A stretch of DNA of 20,138 nt from Lishizhenia sp033720595 (GTDB lineage Bacteria > Bacteroidota > Bacteroidia > Flavobacteriales_D > Crocinitomicaceae): contig NZ_JAWWCF010000031.1 in the NCBI RefSeq assembly GCF_033720595.1, positions 1 to 20,138 of the forward strand. The letters run 5' to 3'. This document shows positions 1 to 5,914 of the stretch, in pieces. The position numbers were made by a program, and so were the translations under genes. Each line of letters opens with the position of its first letter. Position 1 is the first letter of the stretch. The notes beneath the pieces are model-generated. The model ran no database searches, was not told the DNA's origin, and saw nothing but the letters and a program-made list of their open reading frames with translations.

Positions 1-248
1 ATAACCAATGGTGCATCTGCATCATTTTCATCACCAAAACTCATATCCATTAAACCTATTTCTTGCCCCTTATCCCATTCCTCATTACTGCTGTAAAAAG
101 ACGCCATTTGGCCTCCATTGAAATTAAACGCTTTTAAAATCGTTGAGTAAAAGGTTTCAAAGTTTGCCTCGTCGTGAATGAGTATATCTCTAAATACTTC
201 TTCTTTCGTTTCAGAATCAAGTAAAACACGGAATTTTAGTGCAGACAT
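1..248 (-). CDS. pRiA4b ORF-3 / IS1096 TnpR-like family protein, N-terminal part (cut by window edge)
   Basis: The frame is open on the minus strand from ATG at 248 to the left edge, giving the first 82 residues; the C-terminus lies outside the window. The N-terminus begins MSALKFRVLLDSETKEEVFR and continues with an acidic stretch (FGDENDADAPL). This resembles the Bacteroidota proteins annotated as plasmid pRiA4b ORF-3-like or IS1096 passenger TnpR-like, which share a strand-rich start (K.RV.L...E.V.RDI.I.....F..F...I..AF.F.....ASFY.S...W..G.EI.L.DM). Despite the family name, there is no transposon structure here. The gene lies 32 bases downstream of the CCA-adding enzyme on the same strand, with no terminator between them, so the two are probably co-transcribed. 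The biochemical function is unknown. The coding call is firm; the family call is from memory of the N-terminal pattern. Confidence 0.66.
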   Translation of the reverse strand, partial: MSALKFRVLLDSETKEEVFRDILIHDEANFETFYSTILKAFNFNGGQMASFYSSNEEWDKGQEIGLMDMSFGDENDADAPLV

Positions 249-280
249 AAATATGTGATTTGTATTGCTACGTATTAAAT

Positions 281-1702
281 TTAATTGTTTTTAACGGCTA
301 AACCAAGTGTACTTCCGATAGAAAGCATCATTTGGTAGGCTGCGTCATATTCATTAGGGATTTTTCCGTCAAGGATGGCTTCTTTGATTTCTGATTTTAT
401 GGTACCAATTTCTTGGCAAGGTCCTATTCCAAAGGTTTCCATAATCAACTCTCCGCTTACTGGAGGTTGGAAATTTCTCACCTTATCTTTTTCTTCAACA
501 GCTTTTAACTTTTCTGTTACCAGCTCGAAATTGCGTTTGTATTTCTTTACTTTAAATTCATTCTTAGAGGTGATGTCTGCATTACAAAGTGTCATCAAAT
601 CCTCCATGTCGTCTCCGGCATCGTTCAACAATCTACGTACTGCAGAATCGGTTACGTCTCCTTTCACCAAAGCAATAGGGCGGAGGTGAAGACGTACCAT
701 TTTTTGAACGTATTTCATTTTTGCATCTAATGGAAGTTTTAATCTTCTGAAGATTTTAGGTGTCATACGTGCACCAATTTCTTCATGACCATGAAAGGTC
801 CATCCTACACGCTTGTCAAAACGCTTGGTTGGAGCTTTGGCAATGTCGTGCATAATTGCAGACCATCTTAACCATAGATTATCAGTGTTCTCACTAATAT
901 TGTCAAGCACTTCTAAAGTATGGTAAAAGTTGTCTTTGTGGGATTTTCCATCTCTAGTTTCTACCCCCTTTAACTTGATAAGTTCAGGAAAGAAACGTTC
1001 CAATAAACGTGTTGCATTTAACAGTTTAAACCCACGAGAAGGAATAGGCGCTAAAATGATTTTATTTAATTCATCGATAATGCGTTCGCCAGAGATGATG
1101 TCTAAGCGCTCGGCATTGTTTTTAATCGCTTCTAAACTTTCTTTTTCTATCGTGAAATCTAGCTGTGTTGCAAAACGAATAGCACGCATCATACGCAAGG
1201 GGTCATCACTGTAGGTTTGTCCAGGTTCTAGAGGTGTACGAATAATTCCCTTTTCCAAATCTTCCAATCCGTTGAAAGGGTCAATAATGTCACCAAAATT
1301 GTCTTCATGTAAAGAAAGTGCCAATGCGTTAATGGTGAAGTCACGTCTATTTTGATCGTCACTCAAACTACCATCTTCAACAATAGGTTTTCTACTGTCT
1401 CTATTGTAAGATTCTTTTCGCGCACCTACAAATTCAACTTCTAAATCTTTATAGCGAAATTGTGCCGTACCAAAGTTCTTGAAAAAAGACACTTTTTTAA
1501 CACGTAATTTCTCTCCAATTTCTTTGGCCAAATCTAGTCCGTTCCCCACAACAACGATGTCTATATCTTTGGAAGGACGTTCTAGGATTAAATCGCGTAC
1601 AAATCCTCCAATTACATAAGCTTCTTGGTTGTTCTTTGTAACAATTTCTTTGGCAACCTTAAAAACGGGGTGCTTTAAATATTCTGCGTAATTTGTTTTC
1701 AT
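281..1702 (-). CDS. cca: CCA tRNA nucleotidyltransferase (class II) with HD domain
   Basis: The enzyme adds or repairs the 3'-terminal CCA of tRNAs using CTP and ATP in the cytoplasm. The 473-residue protein has the class II nucleotidyltransferase head: GGFVRD at residues 32-37, the metal-binding pair D46-I-D48, RRDFTINALAL around 119-129, DPLRMMRAIRFA at 167-178 and SGERI near 204-208. A C-terminal HD phosphohydrolase domain follows (H261, HD at 285-286, HGHEE at 304-308). I chose ATG 1702 (MKTNYAEYL). An upstream ATG at 1762 would add 20 residues unlike the family and overlap the neighbouring gene. A TATATTTG motif lies 11 bases before this start. CCA addition is the most likely activity, but class II sequences can also be A-adding or poly(A) enzymes, which I cannot fully separate by eye. 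Confidence 0.92.
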   Translation of the reverse strand: MKTNYAEYLKHPVFKVAKEIVTKNNQEAYVIGGFVRDLILERPSKDIDIVVVGNGLDLAKEIGEKLRVKKVSFFKNFGTAQFRYKDLEVEFVGARKESYNRDSRKPIVEDGSLSDDQNRRDFTINALALSLHEDNFGDIIDPFNGLEDLEKGIIRTPLEPGQTYSDDPLRMMRAIRFATQLDFTIEKESLEAIKNNAERLDIISGERIIDELNKIILAPIPSRGFKLLNATRLLERFFPELIKLKGVETRDGKSHKDNFYHTLEVLDNISENTDNLWLRWSAIMHDIAKAPTKRFDKRVGWTFHGHEEIGARMTPKIFRRLKLPLDAKMKYVQKMVRLHLRPIALVKGDVTDSAVRRLLNDAGDDMEDLMTLCNADITSKNEFKVKKYKRNFELVTEKLKAVEEKDKVRNFQPPVSGELIMETFGIGPCQEIGTIKSEIKEAILDGKIPNEYDAAYQMMLSIGSTLGLAVKNN

Positions 1703-1713
1703 TTTCGAGCTTG

Positions 1714-1721
1714 CAAATATA
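1714..1721 (-). promoter_or_regulatory. Bacteroidota -7 promoter motif for cca
   Basis: Read on the minus strand the bases are TATATTTG, an exact match to the TAnnTTTG -7 consensus. Only 11 bases separate it from the chosen start codon at 1702, which predicts a very short leader. No TTG lies 17-23 bases upstream; the nearest is about 12 away, so the -33 half is weak. Confidence 0.4.
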
Positions 1722-1737
1722 AGGAGAGTTCTACAAT

Positions 1738-2604
1738 TTATGGGGTATTCTTTTGTATCCATCCATAAATCGGCAGCATTTCTAGGTTAGAAGGGTTAAT
1801 GGGGAGTCCTGTTTCCACCTTTGGATTCCCTGTAATTAAAACATAAAGGGCGGTTTCTGTCTCTGCTAATGGTTTGTAGCTTGTGTTTTTAGGGAAGCGA
1901 CAAATGATGTTATTTTCTAACCTGCGAAAACCACCAGTAAATGCATCTGTTAGAATAGGGGAGTCTGACCAGTAAATAGTGGTTACAGTTGTTGTGAATT
2001 CATAAGTGGACTTAAAACTAAGGCTGTCTGGAAAGAATTTCCCTTTCATATCCCCTTTATCCCGGGCAATGAAAAATTTCTTTTTCGCTTTGATTTCCCC
2101 TCCTATAAACCGAAGTTGTGTTAGGTTGTGTGTATAGCTTTCACAACAAGGGTATTCGTGGGTGAATAATACGATTTCATTAGAGAAAGGATTGATTTTA
2201 AATCCGATTAAAGCTCCAATTTCAACGTAATTCAATTGATAATTTTCAACTTCTTTTGTATAAATTTCTGTATACGCTCTGTCATCAGTGAACTCGTACT
2301 TTCCTTGGAAAAGTAATTCAGGTTTTCCGTCCTGATTTAAGTCTACCAAATGCCAGTACTTGGCATATAAATCGTAATACTTCGGAAAGTTCTTGCGTTC
2401 TTCATCTTCAAGGAAATGATTGATGATTTTTTGTTCATACAAGTCTTTAATTATCTTTTCCTTTTCTGGAGAAGCTAAGTAAATACTGTCTACTTGAGTT
2501 TGTAGATTGTTAATGAGGTGAAGGGGGAGGTGTTCATAGACTACACCTGCTGCAGTGCTCATGAAACTAATGCTAAAAAGCAAAAAGGTGATGTAGAATT
2601 TCAT
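1738..2604 (-). CDS. Secreted protein of unknown function with DxNxDG loop and possible SH3-like C-terminus
   Basis: I do not recognise a characterised family. The 288-residue protein starts with a signal peptide (MKFYITFLLFSISFMSTAAG), so it is probably exported to the periplasm or beyond. Residues 88-97 read DLNQDGKPEL, which matches the calcium-loop pattern of VCBS/FG-GAP and dockerin-like repeats (D88, N90, D92, G93, E96), but only one copy is present. A vicinal cysteine pair sits at 153-154. The C-terminal 45 residues (ALYVLITG ... YGWIQKN) look like a degenerate bacterial SH3 domain; this is inference. The gene starts 10 bases beyond the T-tract of the clpC terminator and ends 35 bases before cca. 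With no promoter motif of its own visible, it probably depends on read-through or on a promoter within clpC. Confidence 0.8.
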   Translation of the reverse strand: MKFYITFLLFSISFMSTAAGVVYEHLPLHLINNLQTQVDSIYLASPEKEKIIKDLYEQKIINHFLEDEERKNFPKYYDLYAKYWHLVDLNQDGKPELLFQGKYEFTDDRAYTEIYTKEVENYQLNYVEIGALIGFKINPFSNEIVLFTHEYPCCESYTHNLTQLRFIGGEIKAKKKFFIARDKGDMKGKFFPDSLSFKSTYEFTTTVTTIYWSDSPILTDAFTGGFRRLENNIICRFPKNTSYKPLAETETALYVLITGNPKVETGLPINPSNLEMLPIYGWIQKNTP

Positions 2605-2614
2605 TTTTAAGCAT

Positions 2615-2640
2615 AAAAAAGGGGGATAGTGTTATCCCCC
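2615..2640 (-). terminator. Intrinsic terminator of clpC
   Basis: On the minus strand a perfect 8-bp stem, GGGGGATA/TATCCCCC, encloses the loop ACAC and is followed directly by six T residues. It lies 16 bases beyond the clpC stop codon. The next gene on the same strand starts 10 bases after the T-tract, so any read-through feeds straight into it. Confidence 0.88.
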
Positions 2641-2656
2641 TATAGTGTTGTAGAAA

Positions 2657-5185
2657 CTATTTCGCCGAATCGGTTTCTTTGGTTCCTTTTTCAATTTCAA
2701 TCTCTAATGCTGAATTATCTTTATTCGCTTTCACTTTAATTGTGTCACCCTCTTGTAGGTGAGCGTTGATAATTTCCTCAGCTAATGGATCTTCTACGTA
2801 TTTTTGGATAGCTCTCTTTAATGGACGTGCACCAAATTTCTCGTCGTATCCTTTGTCTACGATAAAGTCTTTGGCTTCTTTCGTCATTTCGATTTGGTAT
2901 CCTAAATTGTTTAATCTACCATATAACTTGTCTAACTCCAAGTCGATAATCTTGTGTATGCTTTCTCTGTCTAAAGACTTGAACAAAATCATGTCATCAA
3001 TTCTATTTAAGAATTCTGGAGAGAAGGCTTTACGCAATGCGTTTTGAATCACAATTTTTTGATCTTCTTCTTTCGAAGCCTCTTTAGATTTTGTTCCAAA
3101 TCCTACACCTGTACCGAAATCTTGTAATTGTCGAGCTCCGATGTTAGAAGTCATAATTAAAATGGTGTTTTTGAAGTCTATTTTTCTTCCTAAACCATCT
3201 GTCATGTGACCATCATCTAAGGCTTGCAGTAAGAGGTTAAATACGTCAGGGTGTGCCTTTTCAATCTCATCTAAAAGGATGATAGAGTAGGGCTTACGTC
3301 TTACGCGTTCTGTCAACTGTCCACCTTCTTCGTAACCAACGTATCCCGGAGGTGCTCCAACTAAACGAGAGATAGAGAATTTCTCCATGTATTCAGACAT
3401 ATCCACACGGATTAAAGCATCCTCTGTGTCGAATACGTTCTTAGCTAATACTTTTGCCAATTGTGTTTTACCTACACCTGTTGGCCCTAAGAAGAAGAAT
3501 GAACCTATCGGTTTGTTTGGATCCTTCAATCCAGCTCTGTTTCTCTGGATAGCTTTTACTACCTTGTCAACAGCTTCGTCTTGTCCGATAACTTGACCTT
3601 TCATGGTCTCCGCCATCTTAGCCAACTTACCACTTTCTTTTTCAGCAACACGTTGAACAGGAATCCCCGTCATCATAGAAACTACTTCTGCAACATGTTC
3701 TTCAGTTACTGTTACTCTATGTGTTTTCGTTTCCTCTTCCCATTTGTTTTTCTCCAACTCTAATTGCTCCTGAAGTTTACGCTCATCATCTCTCAATTCA
3801 GCAGCTTTTTCGTACTGTTGAGATTTAATTACTTCGTTTTTCTTCTCTTTAACTTCCTCTATTTTCGCTTCTATATCCACGATTACTTTAGGAACGTTAA
3901 TGTTGGTAAGGTGAACACGAGATCCAACTTCGTCTAAAGCATCAATGGCCTTATCCGGCAAGTGTCTATCCGAAACATATCTATCTGTTAACTTCACACA
4001 GGCCATAATAGCCTCGTCTGTGTAGGTAACGGAGTGGTGATCTTCGTACCTTTCTTTGATGTTATTTAAAATCTGAACCGTTTCTTCAATATCCGTTGGT
4101 TCAATAATAACCTTTTGGAACCTTCTTTCTAAGGCACCATCTTTTTCAATGTGTTGTCTGTATTCATCTAGTGTAGTTGCACCGATAGCTTGCATTTCAC
4201 CACGCGCTAACGCTGGTTTAAACATGTTAGATGCATCTAAAGATCCGCTCGCTCCTCCAGCTCCAACTATCGTGTGGATTTCATCAATGAATAAAATGAT
4301 GTCTGGGTTCTTTTCAATTTCAGCCATTACAGCTTTCATTCTTTCTTCGAACTGACCTCTGTATTTTGTACCCGCAACTAAACTAGCAAGGTCTAACGAG
4401 ATGATTCTTTTTGAGAATAATACTCTAGAAACTTTACGTTGAACAATTCTTAAAGCTAAACCTTCTGCGATGGCACTTTTACCAACACCTGGTTCACCGA
4501 TAAGAATAGGATTATTTTTCTTACGTCTTGAAAGAATTTGAGAAACACGTTCTATTTCTTTCTCTCTACCAACAATTGGATCTAGCTTACCGCTTTCAGC
4601 CAATTTTGTTAAATCTCTACCAAAATTGTCGAGTACTGGTGTTTTGCTTTTACCTTCTCCAGGCTTACGGGCTCCACCACCTCCTGTAAATCCAGTGTCT
4701 CCACCTTCATCAGCAGTACCCGGAAATTCAGCTTTAGGGAGTTGTTCATCTTCTAGCATAGCTTCTATTTCGTCTTTTATGTTGTCGTATATAACGCCAT
4801 ACTTGTTCAATGTTCTACATGCAACGTTATTCTCGTCTTTAAGTATAGATAAGAGCAAGTGCTCTGTACCAATAACCGGACTTTTAAACAACTTCGCTTC
4901 TAAATATGTAACCTTTAAAACTTTTTCAGCTTGCTTCACTAAAGGTATATTTGTCAGGTTGATGTTACTTTTTGAAGATCGTGTTAAGTATGACTCAATT
5001 TCTAATCTTATTTGTTTGAGGTCTAGGTTGAACTCTTTTAAAGCTCTTATTCCAAGACCTTCGCCTTCTCTAATTAATCCCAGTAATAAATGCTCAACCC
5101 CTATGTAGTCGTTACCTAAGCGTAAAGCTTCCTCTCTACTAAAGTTGATCACATCTTTTACTCGGGGTGAAAATTTTGCTTCCAT
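2657..5185 (-). CDS. clpC: ClpC-family ATP-dependent protease ATPase subunit
   Basis: This is an AAA+ unfoldase of 842 residues that delivers proteins to ClpP for degradation in the cytoplasm. Two Clp_N repeats occupy about residues 3-65 and 80-145, followed by a glycine-rich linker (about 160-178). AAA-1 has Walker A GEPGVGKS (230-237) and Walker B with D301-E302. A UVR-type coiled segment lies near 444-480, which marks ClpC rather than ClpB or ClpA. AAA-2 has Walker A GPTGVGKT (567-574) and Walker B D639-E640. A VGF tripeptide at 694-696 corresponds to the ClpP-docking loop, so partnership with ClpP is expected. No mcsA, mcsB or ctsR neighbours are present. It is transcribed divergently from gyrA and ends in a strong terminator. 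Confidence 0.97.
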   Translation of the reverse strand: MEAKFSPRVKDVINFSREEALRLGNDYIGVEHLLLGLIREGEGLGIRALKEFNLDLKQIRLEIESYLTRSSKSNINLTNIPLVKQAEKVLKVTYLEAKLFKSPVIGTEHLLLSILKDENNVACRTLNKYGVIYDNIKDEIEAMLEDEQLPKAEFPGTADEGGDTGFTGGGGARKPGEGKSKTPVLDNFGRDLTKLAESGKLDPIVGREKEIERVSQILSRRKKNNPILIGEPGVGKSAIAEGLALRIVQRKVSRVLFSKRIISLDLASLVAGTKYRGQFEERMKAVMAEIEKNPDIILFIDEIHTIVGAGGASGSLDASNMFKPALARGEMQAIGATTLDEYRQHIEKDGALERRFQKVIIEPTDIEETVQILNNIKERYEDHHSVTYTDEAIMACVKLTDRYVSDRHLPDKAIDALDEVGSRVHLTNINVPKVIVDIEAKIEEVKEKKNEVIKSQQYEKAAELRDDERKLQEQLELEKNKWEEETKTHRVTVTEEHVAEVVSMMTGIPVQRVAEKESGKLAKMAETMKGQVIGQDEAVDKVVKAIQRNRAGLKDPNKPIGSFFFLGPTGVGKTQLAKVLAKNVFDTEDALIRVDMSEYMEKFSISRLVGAPPGYVGYEEGGQLTERVRRKPYSIILLDEIEKAHPDVFNLLLQALDDGHMTDGLGRKIDFKNTILIMTSNIGARQLQDFGTGVGFGTKSKEASKEEDQKIVIQNALRKAFSPEFLNRIDDMILFKSLDRESIHKIIDLELDKLYGRLNNLGYQIEMTKEAKDFIVDKGYDEKFGARPLKRAIQKYVEDPLAEEIINAHLQEGDTIKVKANKDNSALEIEIEKGTKETDSAK

Positions 5186-5244
5186 ATATTGAGTTCTGTG
5201 TTTGTTTATTTCGATAGACTAAAATCAATAATTAGTCCATTTAC

Positions 5245-5252
5245 CAAATATA
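5245..5252 (-). promoter_or_regulatory. Bacteroidota -7 promoter motif for clpC
   Basis: The minus strand reads TATATTTG, an exact TAnnTTTG match, 59 bases upstream of the clpC ATG. TTTG copies lie upstream at 5262-5265 and 5267-5270 (minus strand), but the gaps of 9 and 14 bases are shorter than the usual 17-23. The -7 assignment is therefore better supported than the -33. Confidence 0.5.
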
Positions 5253-5280
5253 AAACGAAAACAAACCAAAACTGTTTAAG

Positions 5281-5299
5281 TTGTCCACAATTTTTCACA
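5281..5299 (+). promoter_or_regulatory. Two tandem DnaA-box-like 9-mers between clpC and gyrA
   Basis: TTGTCCACA at 5281-5289 differs by one base from the DnaA-box consensus TTWTNCACA, and TTTTTCACA at 5291-5299 matches it exactly. Both have the same orientation and start 10 bases apart, about one helical turn. The surrounding region is AT-rich. Two boxes do not make an origin; a DnaA-responsive control site or chance are both possible. Confidence 0.3.
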
Positions 5300-5352
5300 G
5301 AAATTTGTTAGTAAAATGACTTCTCTTACTTTAAAACTCTAGATTTTATACT

Positions 5353-5360
5353 TATTTTCG
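5353..5360 (+). promoter_or_regulatory. Possible gyrA -7 element
   Basis: TATTTTCG fits TAnnTTTG with one mismatch and lies 56 bases upstream of the gyrA start. No TTG is present at the usual -33 distance. It is the best candidate in the plus-strand leader, but weak. Confidence 0.25.
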
Positions 5361-5373
5361 AAACTTCGTAACG

Positions 5374-5394
5374 TTGAACCCTAATGGGTGTCAA
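5374..5394 (+). promoter_or_regulatory. Palindrome in the gyrA leader
   Basis: TTGAACCC (5374-5381) and GGGT-G-TCAA (5386-5394) are complementary over 8 bp around a TAAT loop, with one bulged G at 5390. The element lies 22 bases upstream of the gyrA ATG, downstream of the putative -7 motif. It could be an operator or an mRNA hairpin. No T-tract follows, so it is not a terminator. Confidence 0.4.
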
Positions 5395-5416
5395 ACATTA
5401 AATAAATTGTGACAAC

Positions 5417-5914
5417 ATGGCAGATGGTGAAAGAATAATTCAGATAAATATTGAGGATGAAATGAAATCCGCATACATTGATTATTCAATGTCGGTAATC
5501 GTTTCTAGAGCATTGCCCGATGTGCGTGATGGTTTTAAGCCTGTGCATAGACGTGTTTTATACGGTATGCAAGATTTAGGAGTTTACTCGAACAAAGCAT
5601 ATAAAAAGTCAGCAAGAATTGTTGGAGAAGTATTGGGTAAATATCACCCACACGGAGACAGTTCTGTATATGATACAATGGTGCGTATGGCACAGCCATG
5701 GTCTTTGCGTTATCCATTAGTGGATGGGCAGGGTAACTTTGGTTCTGTGGATGGTGATAGTCCGGCAGCCATGCGTTATACTGAGGCAAGGTTACAGAAG
5801 GTAGCAGAAGATATGTTGGCTGATCTTGAAAAAGACACAGTTGATTTTGCACCTAACTTTGATGAGAGTTTAAAAGAGCCTACTGTATTACCAACAAAGA
5901 TTCCTCAACTTTAG
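5417..5914 (+). CDS. gyrA: DNA gyrase subunit A, N-terminal part (frameshifted after residue 165)
   Basis: Gyrase introduces negative supercoils in DNA; GyrA carries the cleavage tyrosine. This segment encodes residues 1-165, with the conserved ARIVGEVLGKYHPHGD block and the catalytic tyrosine at 121 in AAMRYTEARL. In the quinolone-resistance region S82 and D86 match the drug-sensitive residues S83 and D87 of E. coli GyrA. The frame ends at TAG 5912-5914, right after KIPQL, where homologues continue with LVNGASGIAVG. That continuation is present in the -1 frame. One extra T in the run at 5910-5912 would restore a single 845-residue protein. No classical slippery heptamer is present. A sequencing or assembly error is the likeliest cause, since gyrA is essential. 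Confidence 0.93.
   Translation: MADGERIIQINIEDEMKSAYIDYSMSVIVSRALPDVRDGFKPVHRRVLYGMQDLGVYSNKAYKKSARIVGEVLGKYHPHGDSSVYDTMVRMAQPWSLRYPLVDGQGNFGSVDGDSPAAMRYTEARLQKVAEDMLADLEKDTVDFAPNFDESLKEPTVLPTKIPQL

Noticed and set aside
1..248. Evidence of a transposon from the TnpR-like protein
   Set aside because: No transposase, inverted repeats or target duplications are visible; the family name is historical.
1703..1762. Upstream start for cca at 1762
   Set aside because: It adds 20 residues unlike the family and overlaps the 3' end of the upstream gene; ATG 1702 gives the expected N-terminus.
3401..3409. DnaA-box-like ATATCCACA within clpC
   Set aside because: It is a one-mismatch match inside a conserved coding segment and is expected by chance.
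4626..5108. 160-codon plus-strand open frame
   Set aside because: It lies wholly within clpC on the opposite strand, and its composition (serine/proline-rich) is that of an antisense shadow.
5281..5416. Chromosomal origin of replication
   Set aside because: Only two DnaA-like 9-mers are present, one imperfect, with no cluster and no dnaA or dnaN nearby.
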